From contig CACZIO010000004.1 in assembly GCA_902781215.1 (NCBI GenBank), forward strand, positions 1 through 64,000: 64,000 nucleotides of DNA, in the 5' to 3' direction. Made by a program: the position numbers and the translations under genes. Numbering within the stretch: position 1 is the stretch's first letter; each line of letters opens with the position of its first letter. Of this stretch, positions 52,344 to 61,342 are shown one piece after another. The notes beneath the pieces were generated by a model. The model saw nothing but the letters and a program-made list of their open reading frames with translations. It searched no databases and was not told where the DNA came from. The DNA comes from an uncultured Lachnospiraceae bacterium. GTDB lineage: Bacteria; Bacillota; Clostridia; Lachnospirales; Lachnospiraceae.

Positions 52344-53861
52344 TTACTGATCTTCTCTCTCCACCTCATCTGCCAGACGGACCTGGTCGCCGGAGCTGAT
52401 CATCTTGGTGGATTCGGTCACCACATAGCTGTAGGCCCCGATGGCGCCGCTGATCGCGGAATTGGTGTCATCCTTTGCGAGGACCTTGACGCTTTCCCTC
52501 GACACAATGTAGCGGTTGCCCATAGGGCTCTGCCGCGTCTGCAGCACGAGGACGAAGGTTCCGTTGGAATCGCTGCGGACTGCGGAATTGGGCACGACAA
52601 GGTCGTAGGTCTTGGAGCTCTCCGCAATCTGGAGCTGCACATTGTCGCCCTGGCTGACGCTGTCGCTGTCGATCTCGAACTTGAGGATCCTGGAATTCTG
52701 CGGGTCGCTCTGGTCCGCGGCGATCTGTCTCAGGACGGCGTGGAAATCGTCGTTGTACTCCCAGGGGTTCTGCGGCTCGGCCTCATCCCCCACCTTGAGT
52801 TTCTGTGCCTGTTCTTTTTTCACGGAAAAGCTCACGGAGAGCTTCTTGCCCTGGATCTGGATGACCGCGGCCTCTGCATCCGCGGCAGTCGTCTCACCGG
52901 CGGAGTAGGTCAGCGAAGTCACGCGTCCGTCCACGGGCGACGTGATCGAAGCGCCGATCTCCTCCTTCTCAAGGCGGTCCACCTTGGCCTGAGCCTTGTT
53001 GATCGCCTCCTGGGTATTTTTCAGCTCCAGCTCGGCGCTGATGCTGTTGATCACTTTCTCCCTCTGGCTTGTCACCTGGGTCAGTTCCGCATCGGCGTCG
53101 ATCTTGCGGGTGTTGGCCTTCTCCAGCTTCTTCTCCAGGCTGGTGCTCTGGGCTGACAGCATGCCATCGGTGGTCACGTCCGCGGCAGCATCGTCGCTGT
53201 TGTCATCTTCCTCGTCCGCATCCGCGGTTCCCTTCGAGCTGCCGGAGCCGGTGCCGGTGGAATTGCTTTCCGAGGAGCCGTTCCCGCCTGAACTGCTGCT
53301 CTTGGCGCTGAGTTTCTCGTAGGATCTTGCCGCCTCCTGGGCCTCCTTTGTGGCGGACTCAAACTTGCGGTTGATCGAGGCCAGCTCCGCCTGGAGCTCG
53401 TCGTCCGACCTGTAGTTGCCGGCCCGCATCCTGGTGATCTCGCTGTCCGAGAGGGTGCCGTCAAAAAGGCGCTTGGTGAAATTCGCCTTCTGGTCCTCCA
53501 GCTCCTGCCGCGCGGTGCGCAGTTCCTCGGACTCCGTGTCCTCCAGATAATAGATGACGTCCCCGCGCTTGACCTCCTGGTCGACCTTGACCGCGACACT
53601 CCTGATCTTCCTGGCCTGGGTGACCGTCACCAGATAGGGATCATCGACCGCAGCCGTCCCCTGTCCCCGGATCCGGGGCGAGACCTCGCCCTGAGCGGCC
53701 ACGTGTGTCGCGACCTCCGGCAGGGTGTAGTTCATGATCGTCCGCGAAAAGAATGTCAGGGCGAGCAGGATCAGCAGAAATACAATCGTAATATTCTTGA
53801 TGATATCCTTCCGCCGCTGGGACTTCTGCAGGAGTGCCAGTTCCTTATCTTCAATATTCAT
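52344..53861 (-). CDS. HlyD/MacA-type membrane fusion protein (adaptor)
   Basis: A 505-residue adaptor. One N-terminal membrane helix (IIKNITIVFLLILLALTFF), the biotinyl/lipoyl-like strand YLVTVTQARKIRSVAVKVDQ, a long coiled-coil hairpin (LEKKLEKANTRKIDADAELT, ELKNTQEAINKAQAKVDRLE), then TSPVDGRVTSLTYSAGETT and a beta-barrel end. The coiled coil is split by a Ser/Gly/Asp-rich stretch at about 184-225. Such proteins link an ABC or RND transporter to the outside. It is encoded between the two sugar-type permeases and the MacB-core-like protein, an unexpected mix. E4 fills the gap to the upstream permease gene. Confidence 0.88.
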   Translation of the reverse strand: MNIEDKELALLQKSQRRKDIIKNITIVFLLILLALTFFSRTIMNYTLPEVATHVAAQGEVSPRIRGQGTAAVDDPYLVTVTQARKIRSVAVKVDQEVKRGDVIYYLEDTESEELRTARQELEDQKANFTKRLFDGTLSDSEITRMRAGNYRSDDELQAELASINRKFESATKEAQEAARSYEKLSAKSSSSGGNGSSESNSTGTGSGSSKGTADADEEDDNSDDAAADVTTDGMLSAQSTSLEKKLEKANTRKIDADAELTQVTSQREKVINSISAELELKNTQEAINKAQAKVDRLEKEEIGASITSPVDGRVTSLTYSAGETTAADAEAAVIQIQGKKLSVSFSVKKEQAQKLKVGDEAEPQNPWEYNDDFHAVLRQIAADQSDPQNSRILKFEIDSDSVSQGDNVQLQIAESSKTYDLVVPNSAVRSDSNGTFVLVLQTRQSPMGNRYIVSRESVKVLAKDDTNSAISGAIGAYSYVVTESTKMISSGDQVRLADEVEREDQ

Positions 53862-53883
53862 GCTTTTTCATTCCTCCCGACCA

Positions 53884-54016
53884 TGCCGCTCGTAAGAGCG
53901 GCAACCTGAAGCGTTTTCGCGGAGGCGAAAACGGTAAAGGATTACAGGGGCTTTGGGCCGCCTCGCGGCACAAAGCTCCGGAGTGAAAAAAACGCTATCG
54001 AGCGTTTTTTTCGCTC
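53884..54016 (-). repeat. Four-hairpin intergenic element E4 (before the HlyD-like gene)
   Basis: Forward-strand order: H1 TGCCGCTC/GAGCGGCA (53884-53903), H2 CGTTTTCGC/GCGAAAACG (53912-53933), linker AAAGGATTACAGG, H3 GCTTTG-GCCGC/GCGGC-CAAAGC (53950-53976), linker CCGGAGTGA, H4 AAAAAACGCT-ATCG-AGCGTTTTTT (53981-54016 with flanking pairs). An extra small hairpin CGACA/TGTCG lies at 54020-54042. Linkers and H4 loop match the other copies. Confidence 0.75.
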
Positions 54017-54058
54017 TTCCGACATACTGCACTACAGTGTCGTACATTTTTTCGCCAG

Positions 54059-54946
54059 CTATTCCTTGATCCCGCCCTGATAGACGATGCCTTCGACCAG
54101 ATACTCCTCTCCGTAGAGGAAGACCAGCATGGGCAGCACCATATAGATGACCGCGACGGCAAAGGCCAGGGAGATCTCATCGGTCTTGATCCTGGAGAGG
54201 AAGACCGACAGGGGGTGCATCTGTTCGTCGGACAAGAGGATCAGGGGCTGTTCCACCATGTTCCAGTAATCGATAAAGAGCAGGATCGCGATCGAGGCGA
54301 GACCTCCGCGGCAGTTGGGCAGACAGATCCGCGTAAAGATCTGCCACTCGCCGGCGCCGTCGATCTCCGCCGCCTCGTAGATCGATCTGGGGATCCTGCG
54401 CATATACTTGGTCAGCATATAGACTGCAAAGGGGGAGAAGATCCCCGGCAGCCAGATCGCCCATCTCGTATCGATGATGTTGAGCCAGCTCGAGACCAGG
54501 TAGTTGGGAACCAGGGTAACCTGGTAGGGCATCAGCATCAGGATGATATAAGAGAAAAAGATGACCTCGCGCACCTTTCCCCGGTATCTGGCAAAACCGT
54601 ACGACGCCAGGGAGGCGACCGCCAGCTGGAAGACCACGATCGGAACGACGAAGATCACGGAGTTCCAGAACTTCATCAGGTATTCCGGGCTGAGAAAGAG
54701 CACCTTGAAATACTGGCTGAAGGAGACAATATCCGGTATGAATTTCAGGTTGACCGTCTTGCTGATAAAGACACGCACGCCGTTTTTTCTGGCAAAGATC
54801 ACGCCGTAATTGGCATTGATCTCGGAGACGGTCATCAGAGAATTGGTGATGGTCAGGATGATCGGCATCAGAAACAGGACCGCAAAGGATCCCGTGACGA
54901 CCGTACGGATGACCATCCGCACATTCTCACGCGTTTTTTTATTCAT
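54059..54946 (-). CDS. Carbohydrate-type ABC transporter permease (MalG/UgpE-like)
   Basis: A 295-residue inner-membrane permease with six helices. The cytoplasmic EAA loop, which docks an ATPase, is intact: SIYEAAEIDGAGEWQIFTRI then CLPNCRGG. LMLMPYQVTLVPNYLV and FIDYWNMVEQPLILL match sugar-import permeases. It pairs with the permease encoded 23 bases upstream. No ATPase is encoded in the operon, so it must borrow one. Confidence 0.93.
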   Translation of the reverse strand: MNKKTRENVRMVIRTVVTGSFAVLFLMPIILTITNSLMTVSEINANYGVIFARKNGVRVFISKTVNLKFIPDIVSFSQYFKVLFLSPEYLMKFWNSVIFVVPIVVFQLAVASLASYGFARYRGKVREVIFFSYIILMLMPYQVTLVPNYLVSSWLNIIDTRWAIWLPGIFSPFAVYMLTKYMRRIPRSIYEAAEIDGAGEWQIFTRICLPNCRGGLASIAILLFIDYWNMVEQPLILLSDEQMHPLSVFLSRIKTDEISLAFAVAVIYMVLPMLVFLYGEEYLVEGIVYQGGIKE

Positions 54947-54969
54947 GTTTTGATCACCGTGGATGTATT

Positions 54970-56112
54970 CTACTCCAGATCCTGTCCGAACCGGTCCTCC
55001 GAAACAAAGAGCACGCCGATCACGACGATCATGAACAGGGCCATCAGGACGGCCGCCGCGCTCAGCTTCTGATAATCCAGCGAGCGGAAGGTGTTGTTCA
55101 TGAAATGCTGGAGCATGTACAGGGCATCATAGGGATAATCCCCTGCCATCAGATAGACCTCCCGGAAGACCTTAAAGGAATTGATCAGCGACATGATCGT
55201 CACAAACAGGATCGTCGAGGACAGATACCGGATCTTGATCAGCCAGAAGATCTGGAACTCCGAGGCGCTCTCCAGCCGCGCGACCTCGATCTGGTCTCGG
55301 GGGATATTGGCCAGCCCCGCCATAAACAGGATCATATTGTAGCCCAGGTTCTTCCATATAAACAAAAGAATGATCGGCACCTGGGCGTAGGAGGATTTGA
55401 GCCAGTCGATCCTGTCGATCCCGAACCTGCCCAGCCAGACATTGACCAGACCGTTGTAATGAAAGAGGATCTGCCAGATCATGATGACCGAAGCCGTCGG
55501 CACCATGAGGGGACTGAGGAAAAAGGACCGGATCCTGCTCTTCCACGGAATCCTTTTCTCCATGACGACCGCCAGGAGGAGGGCCAGGCCGACCGCCAGC
55601 GGCACGGACACCGCGGAAAACTTCAGTGTATTGGCGGCCGCCAGGCGGAATGCGCTGTTGCTCAGCACCTTTCCGTAATTGGACAGGCCGACAAAACGGT
55701 GCCTGACCGGATTATCGATCAGGGAGTAGTAGATGACGACCATGAAGGGCAGGACAAAAAAGAGAAGCACGCCGGCCAGGCTCAGTGACAGGAAGGTCCA
55801 GCTCACGCGCTTTTCGCGCCTGGACTTGGCCGTGCTTCCGGTCCCCCCGGCTCCGGGATTGCCTCCGCCCCGGCCTTTGTGCGGGCTGCCCTTTCCGGAT
55901 GCGGTCAGCCGGCGGATCGAGTTCCACAGCGGTCCCGGCTTTCCCGGATCCCGGCGGAGCGAATCCCACAGCGGTCCCGGTTTTCCCGGATCCCGTTCCG
56001 GGGCCGTGCTGCCCCCCGAGAGCCCGTCCGCATTTCTCCGCAGCGCTCTGTTCACTTTTTCTTTGATCTCCCGCAGGGTCTCCCCGCGGTCATTCCCGTT
56101 CTCAGAATACAT
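54970..56112 (-). CDS. Carbohydrate-type ABC transporter permease (MalF/UgpA-like) with a repeat-bearing N-terminus
   Basis: A 380-residue permease. The last 280 residues form six helices with an EAA-type loop (IPRDQIEVARLESASEFQIF) and SLINSFKVFREVYLMAGDYP, typical of sugar import. The first 105 residues are a cytoplasmic basic, Pro/Gly-rich extension with a near-perfect duplication (RDPGKPGPLWDSLR then RDPGKPGPLWNSIR), encoded around 55920-56000. The start at 56112 is the first ATG giving a plausible product; its ribosome site (GGAAAGAG) is modest. It is the first gene of the transport operon. Confidence 0.9.
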   Translation of the reverse strand: MYSENGNDRGETLREIKEKVNRALRRNADGLSGGSTAPERDPGKPGPLWDSLRRDPGKPGPLWNSIRRLTASGKGSPHKGRGGGNPGAGGTGSTAKSRREKRVSWTFLSLSLAGVLLFFVLPFMVVIYYSLIDNPVRHRFVGLSNYGKVLSNSAFRLAAANTLKFSAVSVPLAVGLALLLAVVMEKRIPWKSRIRSFFLSPLMVPTASVIMIWQILFHYNGLVNVWLGRFGIDRIDWLKSSYAQVPIILLFIWKNLGYNMILFMAGLANIPRDQIEVARLESASEFQIFWLIKIRYLSSTILFVTIMSLINSFKVFREVYLMAGDYPYDALYMLQHFMNNTFRSLDYQKLSAAAVLMALFMIVVIGVLFVSEDRFGQDLE

Positions 56113-56414
56113 GCTCTTTCCAACGACACCTGCCGTGCAGGCGTGCAACGCGGTCAGCGGAATCTCTCTGGTACGCCTCGAATTCTCTATTGTTATCCCG
56201 CCGGCAGGTCAGCGCGCCGGCAGGTCCTGCCGCCCGGGTCCGGGCAGGCATAGGTCTACACATACGATTCTATAATAATTGATTTTCCCCGTTTTGGATA
56301 TACCCGAAGGGCTCTTTTTACATAAAAAACACAAAAAAGGCCCGCCTGATTACCACATGTACGCCAGGCAAAGCATTTTTCTCCCATATATAGAACATTT
56401 CAGCGCCCTAAAAA
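56113..56414. other. Gene-free region upstream of the transport operon
   Basis: No gene. CCGGCAGGTC is present twice (56201-56210 and 56217-56226) in a GC-rich block. An AT-rich block follows, with TATTAT/TATAGA-like -10 candidates on the reverse strand near 56268-56278 but no convincing -35. The operon promoter is probably here. Confidence 0.4.
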
Positions 56415-56445
56415 AGCAGGCCCTGTACCATGTACAGAGCCTGCT
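56415..56445 (-). terminator. Terminator after gpmI
   Basis: AGCAGGCcCTGTAC pairs with GTACAGaGCCTGCT, and the reverse strand continues into TTTTTTA. It lies 22 bases past the gpmI stop. Confidence 0.85.
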
Positions 56446-56467
56446 CCGAACTGTTTGTTCAATTGTT

Positions 56468-58015
56468 TCAGCCCTTCTTCACCAGGAGTGAATGTCCGGT
56501 CATCTCTTTGGGCTGTTCCTTCCCCATCACCTCGATCAGGGTCGGGACGATATCCGCCAGGACGCCGTCCTCGGCCAGCGTATAGTCCCTGTCGTAATTG
56601 ATCAGGATGAAGGGAACCGGATTGGTCGTGTGGGCCGTGTGAGGCGCGCCGGTCTCATAGTTGATCATCTGCTCGCAGTTGCCGTGATCCGCGCAGATAA
56701 AGACGACGCCGCCCTTCGCGACGACTGCGTCCACAGCCTTGCCCACGCACTCATCGACGACCTCGACGGCCTTGATGGCGGCCGGCAGGACGCCGGTGTG
56801 GCCGACCATGTCGGGGTTGGCAAAGTTGATGACGATCGCGTCGTAGTTGTCGGACTCGATCGCGCCCAGAAGCTTGTCCAGAACGCCGTAGGCGCTCATC
56901 TCGGGCTTGAGGTCGTAGGTCGGAACCTCCTTGGGGGACCGGACCAGGATCCTGTCCTCATTCTCATTGGGCTCCTCGACGCCGCCGTTGAAGAAGAAGG
57001 TGACATGCGCGTACTTCTCCGTCTCAGCGATCCTGGCCTGCTTCATGCCCTGGGCCGCCAGCCACTCGCCGAAGGTATTGGTGACATCGACCTTCTTGAA
57101 GGCGATCTCCTTGTTGGGGATCTCGGGATCGTAGTCCTTGAAGCAGACGTAGAAGACCTTTTTCCTGGGGCCGCGGTCAAACTGGCTGAACTCGTTGTCG
57201 CAGAAGCAGTGGGTGATCTCCCTGGCGCGGTCCGGGCGGAAATTGAAGAAGATGATGGAGTCGCCGTCCTTGATCACGGACACAGGCTTACCGTCCTCCA
57301 TGATGACCGTGGGCTTGACGAACTCATCCGTCTCGTCGCGGTCATAGGAAGCCTGGATGGCCTCCGCGGAGCTGGCCGCCGTGAGGCCCTCGCCCTTTGT
57401 CAGCGCGTCATAGGCGATCTTGACGCGGTCGTAGTTGTTGTCCCGGTCCATCGCATAGTAGCGGCCGCTGATCATGGCGATCTTACCGACGCCGATCTCC
57501 TTCATCTGGTCTTCGAGCTGGGCCAGATAATCGATGCCGCTCTTGGGCGGTGTGTCGCGTCCGTCCAGGAAGCAGTCCACATATACCCTGTCGAGGCCGT
57601 TGCGCTTCGCCATTTCAAGGAGAGCGTACAGATGCGTATTGTGGCTGTGCACACCGCCGTCCGACAGAAGTCCGTAAAGGTGCAGATCGGAGCCCCGCAC
57701 CTTGCAGTTGTTGATCGCGGCAAGAAGCTCGGGATTCTCGAAAAACTCGCCGTCCTGGATCTCCTTGGTGATCCTGGTCAGCTCCTGATACACGATCCTG
57801 CCGGCGCCCATGTTCATGTGGCCGACCTCCGAATTGCCCATCTGGCCGTCAGGAAGTCCGACCGCCATGCCGCTGGCATATCCCTTGACAAAAGGATACT
57901 CCTTCATCAGGCGGTCCATCACCGGCGTCTTTGCCATGGCGACTGCATTCGCCTCGGGATTCTCGTTCAGCCCGTATCCGTCCAGGATCATTAACACAAC
58001 AGGTCTGTGACTCAT
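56468..58015 (-). CDS. gpmI: 2,3-bisphosphoglycerate-independent phosphoglycerate mutase
   Basis: A 515-residue Mn-dependent glycolytic mutase. It has VLMILDGYGLNENPEANA (metal-binding Asp), the phosphorylated Ser in DGQMGNSEVGHMNMGAGR, DCFLDGRDTPPKSG, and the C-terminal metal site FICADHGNCEQM with GAPHTAHTTNPVPF. Length is normal. The start at 58015 has AAAGGAG upstream; a longer frame to 58234 is not supported. It is monocistronic with its own promoter and terminator. Confidence 0.97.
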   Translation of the reverse strand: MSHRPVVLMILDGYGLNENPEANAVAMAKTPVMDRLMKEYPFVKGYASGMAVGLPDGQMGNSEVGHMNMGAGRIVYQELTRITKEIQDGEFFENPELLAAINNCKVRGSDLHLYGLLSDGGVHSHNTHLYALLEMAKRNGLDRVYVDCFLDGRDTPPKSGIDYLAQLEDQMKEIGVGKIAMISGRYYAMDRDNNYDRVKIAYDALTKGEGLTAASSAEAIQASYDRDETDEFVKPTVIMEDGKPVSVIKDGDSIIFFNFRPDRAREITHCFCDNEFSQFDRGPRKKVFYVCFKDYDPEIPNKEIAFKKVDVTNTFGEWLAAQGMKQARIAETEKYAHVTFFFNGGVEEPNENEDRILVRSPKEVPTYDLKPEMSAYGVLDKLLGAIESDNYDAIVINFANPDMVGHTGVLPAAIKAVEVVDECVGKAVDAVVAKGGVVFICADHGNCEQMINYETGAPHTAHTTNPVPFILINYDRDYTLAEDGVLADIVPTLIEVMGKEQPKEMTGHSLLVKKG

Positions 58016-58076
58016 ACGCGTCTCTCCTTTACTCGCATAACTGAGATTAAATCGGTTTCCCCTATGCATCGCCCCT

Positions 58077-58105
58077 ATTCTACTACGAAAAAAGAGGCAG
58101 TTCAA
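58077..58105 (-). promoter_or_regulatory. Promoter for gpmI
   Basis: On the reverse strand TTGAAC (58100-58105), 17 bases, TAGAAT (58077-58082). Confidence 0.65.
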
Positions 58106-58144
58106 CCAGTGAGTCAGCTCCGGGACGCAATGAGCAGTTTTTAC

Positions 58145-58173
58145 TTCATTTTTCGCTTCTGATTCTGTATAAT
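58145..58173 (+). promoter_or_regulatory. Promoter for glnN
   Basis: TATAAT (58168-58173) with a weak -35 (TTCATT, 58145-58150) at 17 bases. The start codon is 43 bases downstream. Confidence 0.5.
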
Positions 58174-58215
58174 AAGACAGCCTTACACGTAGACGTCGGC
58201 ACAAAGGAGTATTAC

Positions 58216-60293
58216 ATGAGCAAAAAAACAACACGCCTCCCCGAGCTGTTCGGCAGCATGGTCTTCGATGAAGACACCATGAAGGACCGTCTCTCCCCGG
58301 CCTGCTACAGCGCCTGGAAGAAATCCGTCTCCGACAGCACGCCCCTGGATATCTCCACCGCGAATGAGATCGCGGAGGCTATGAAGCAGTGGGCAGTCGA
58401 GAAGGGGGCCACACACTATACACACTGGTTCCAGCCTATGACCGGCGTCACCGCCGAGAAACACGACAGCTTCATCCAGCCCGCCGGCGGCGGCCGGGTC
58501 GTCATGGAGTTCTCCGGCAAGGAGCTGGTGCGCGGCGAGTCCGACGCTTCCTCATTCCCCTCCGGTGGCCTGCGGGCGACCTTTGAGGCGCGCGGCTATA
58601 CCGCCTGGGATCCCACATCCAAAAATCTCTCTGCATTCCCACCATCTTCTGCTCCTATTCGGGACATGCCCTGGACAAAAAGACCCCCCTCCTGCGGTCC
58701 ATGGACGCGGTCAGCAAAGCGGCCGTCCGCATCCTGCGCCTGTTCGGCAATGAGACCGCCCGCCGGGTCATCGCCCAGGTCGGCTCCGAGCAGGAGTATT
58801 TCCTGGTGGACAAGGAGCTCTACAAACAGCGCGAGGACCTGATCATGACCGGCCGCACGCTCATGGGCGCCAAGCCGCCCAGGGGCCAGGAGCTGGAGGA
58901 CCACTACTACGGCGCCATCCGCCCCCGCGTTCAGGCCTACATGCAGGACCTGGACAACGAGCTGTGGAAGCTGGGTGTCCTCTCCAAGACCAAACACAAC
59001 GAGGTGGCGCCCGCCCAGCACGAGATGGCCCCGATCTACACGGATGCCAACATGGCATGCGACCAGAACCAGATCACCATGGAGATCATGAAAAAGGTCG
59101 CCGACCGCCACGGTCTGGTCTGCCTGCTGCACGAGAAGCCCTTCGCGGGCGTCAACGGCTCTGGCAAGCACGACAACTGGTCCCTGAGCACGGACACCGG
59201 CGAAAACCTCTTCAAGCCCGGGTCCACCCCGCACGAAAACGCCCAGTTCCTGCTCTTTCTGACCGCCTTCATCAAGGGCGTGGACGAATACCAGGACATG
59301 CTGCGCGCGACCGTCGCGACCCCCGGCAATGACCACCGCCTGGGCGCCCAGGAGGCGCCGCCGGCCGTCGTCTCCATCTTCCTGGGCGAAGAACTGAGCG
59401 CCGTCATCAATTCCATCATCGACGACACCGCCTACACCAATGTCGGCAAGCGCAATCTCTCCATCGGCGTCGACACCATGCCGCCCATCCCCATGGACAA
59501 CACGGACCGCAACCGCACGTCCCCCATGGCCTTCACCGGCAACAAGTTCGAGTTCCGCATGGTGGGTTCCTCCCTCTCCATCTCCGGCCCCAACATCGTG
59601 CTCAACACCATGATGGCCGAGGAGCTGGGCAAATTTGCCGACGAGCTCGAGCAGTCCGGGCATTTCCACGAGGACCTCAACGCCCTCATCCGCCGCGAGC
59701 TGACGGCCCACCGCCGCATCATCTTCGACGGCAACGGCTACGACGAGGCCTGGATCGAGGAAGCCAAGCGCCGCGGGCTCTGCAACAACATCTCCACCGT
59801 AGATGCCCTGCCCGCCTACATCACCGAGAAAAACATCGGCCTCTTCACCAGCCATGCCATCTACACCCGCGATGAGGTCTTTGCCCGCTACAATATCCAT
59901 GTAGAAAACTACACCGCCACCATCTCCATGGAGGCGCGGACCATGATCGACATGCTCCGCAAGGAGATCCTGCCCGCCGTCTCCCGCTACGGGACCGCCC
60001 TCTGCCGCGGCTTCGAGCGCCGCAAGGCCCTGGGCCTGCCCGCCCGCTATGAGGAGACCAACGCCCGCAACAACTGCATGCTCTGCGACTGCCTGAGCGA
60101 CGCCTGCGACAAGCTGGAAAAAGACCTCCGTCTCATTCCCGCCGACTCCGAGGAGGCCATGCGCTACTGCCACACCGTCATCGTCCCCGACATGAACGAA
60201 TGCCGGAGCTTCGCCGACGAGCTGGAGACCATGACCGCCCGCGACGCCTGGCCCATCCCCGTCTACTCCGATCTCCTCTTCAGCGAGATCTGA
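58216..60293 (+). pseudogene. glnN: Glutamine synthetase type III, frameshifted
   Basis: Two adjacent reading frames together make one GlnN, the large hexameric/dodecameric ammonia-assimilating enzyme of about 700 residues. Frame 1 from ATG 58216 (AAAGGAG site) reads correctly to [12 protein letters not shown] near residue 135 and then turns to nonsense. The true sequence continues in another frame from about 58629 ([18 protein letters not shown]) through [32 protein letters not shown] and RNRTSPMAFTGNKFEFR to the stop at 60293. The usual PAFI-like residues after DPTS seem missing, so a small deletion near 58615-58635 removed a few codons and shifted frame. It could be a real loss of function or an assembly error; the rest is well preserved, so decay would be recent. 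Confidence 0.88.
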
Positions 60294-60324
60294 CAGCTGC
60301 TGCCAAAAACAGGTTCTAATCAAA

Positions 60325-60370
60325 AAAGCAGTGCCTCCCGGCGCCAGACGGCCCGGGGGAGCACTGCTTT
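60325..60370. terminator. Bidirectional terminator between glnN and thiN
   Basis: AAAGCAGTGC (60325-60334) pairs with GCACTGCTTT (60361-60370), with CTCCC/GGGGG pairing inside, followed by a T-rich run. Confidence 0.85.
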
Positions 60371-60434
60371 CATTTTCTGTTTTTATTTCTGTTTTAATTT
60401 CTGTTTTGATTTTCTGTTTTGATTTTCTGTTTTA
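60371..60434. repeat. AT-rich microsatellite after glnN/thiN
   Basis: About five tandem units of 12-14 bases, variants of TTTCTGTTTTGAT, fill the space between the terminator and the thiN stop. Confidence 0.8.
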
Positions 60435-60445
60435 TCGGCCATCTA

Positions 60446-61342
60446 TCAGAGCCGCATCCGCTCAAAGAGCGACGGATCCGGGACACCGGCCCCGCGCGGC
60501 ATCTGCAGGATGACGAGCGCAAGTCCGTCGCGGACAGTGACCCGGGCGCGGTCTCCCGGCCGGATCTCATTGCTGACGCCGATGGGGAAGGAATTTTCCA
60601 CCGTCGCCTCCGACAGGGGGTATTTCATGCCCTCCAGGGTGACGCCCGTCAGCCGGCTGTCCAGGGCGAACAGCGAAAATGTACAGGTCAGGTTTTCCGG
60701 AAAGAGGATGGTCTCCGCGGACAGGACCGTCACGATCGTGTCCTTTCCCACAAGATATCCGACGGCGTCATTTTTCCGCAGCCAGGCCAGGCACTGGATG
60801 TTCGCCATCGTGTGGTCGAGCCGGCCGCCCAGGGCACCGAGCAGGAGAAACTCCCTGCAGCCCCGGTCCATGCAGACGCGCAGGGCGTGGAGGGTATCCG
60901 TATCGTCCTTCTCACAGGGCAGGCGGACGATCCTTTCCGGAGATGTGCGCCGGACCTCCTCCAGATAGGAGCCGTACTTCTTCCCCAGGGAATCGAAATC
61001 CCCCAGGACCAGGTCCGGTTCGATCCCCAGCGCCAGCAGTCTCTCCAGGCCCCCGTCAACGGCAACGAAGATCCGTGCATCACACGGATCTTCGTCCTTT
61101 TTTCCCTCTTTTCGGAAATCTTCTTCTATCTCAGAGCCCCCTGCCTTCCGCAGGTTCACATTGTTCCGAAGGCCGGACTCTTCCCGGAAATTCACACCGG
61201 TCCGAAGTCCCGGTTTTTTCAGTACAGAAGACTCTCTCTGGAGATAATCCACGATGGAGATTTTTCCGCCGTATTCTTCATTTCCGGTCAAATAAAAGGA
61301 CTCGAAATCGCCTGCGCACATCAGAACCGCGCGCGGGCCCAT
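60446..61342 (-). CDS. thiN: Thiamine diphosphokinase with an insertion
   Basis: A 298-residue enzyme converting thiamine to thiamine diphosphate. Signs: ALMCAGDF-like opening (VLMCAGDFESF), FVAVDGGLERLLALGIEPDL, VLGDFDSLG, the PCEKDDTDTLHALRVC substrate segment and LGALGGRLDHTMANI. The family is usually about 210-220 residues; here residues about 36-90 are an added charged stretch with an internal repeat (GLRTGVNFREESGLRNNVNL). Its ATG overlaps the pgsA stop by one base (TAATG) and GGAG lies eight bases upstream, so the two are coupled. Confidence 0.9.
   Translation of the reverse strand: MGPRAVLMCAGDFESFYLTGNEEYGGKISIVDYLQRESSVLKKPGLRTGVNFREESGLRNNVNLRKAGGSEIEEDFRKEGKKDEDPCDARIFVAVDGGLERLLALGIEPDLVLGDFDSLGKKYGSYLEEVRRTSPERIVRLPCEKDDTDTLHALRVCMDRGCREFLLLGALGGRLDHTMANIQCLAWLRKNDAVGYLVGKDTIVTVLSAETILFPENLTCTFSLFALDSRLTGVTLEGMKYPLSEATVENSFPIGVSNEIRPGDRARVTVRDGLALVILQMPRGAGVPDPSLFERMRL

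Noticed and set aside
56492..57994. 500-codon forward open frame opposite gpmI
   Set aside because: Antisense shadow of a complete glycolytic gene.
58596..60323. 575-codon reverse open frame opposite glnN
   Set aside because: Antisense shadow; Val/Gly/Asp-rich and without motifs, while the forward strand encodes conserved GlnN.
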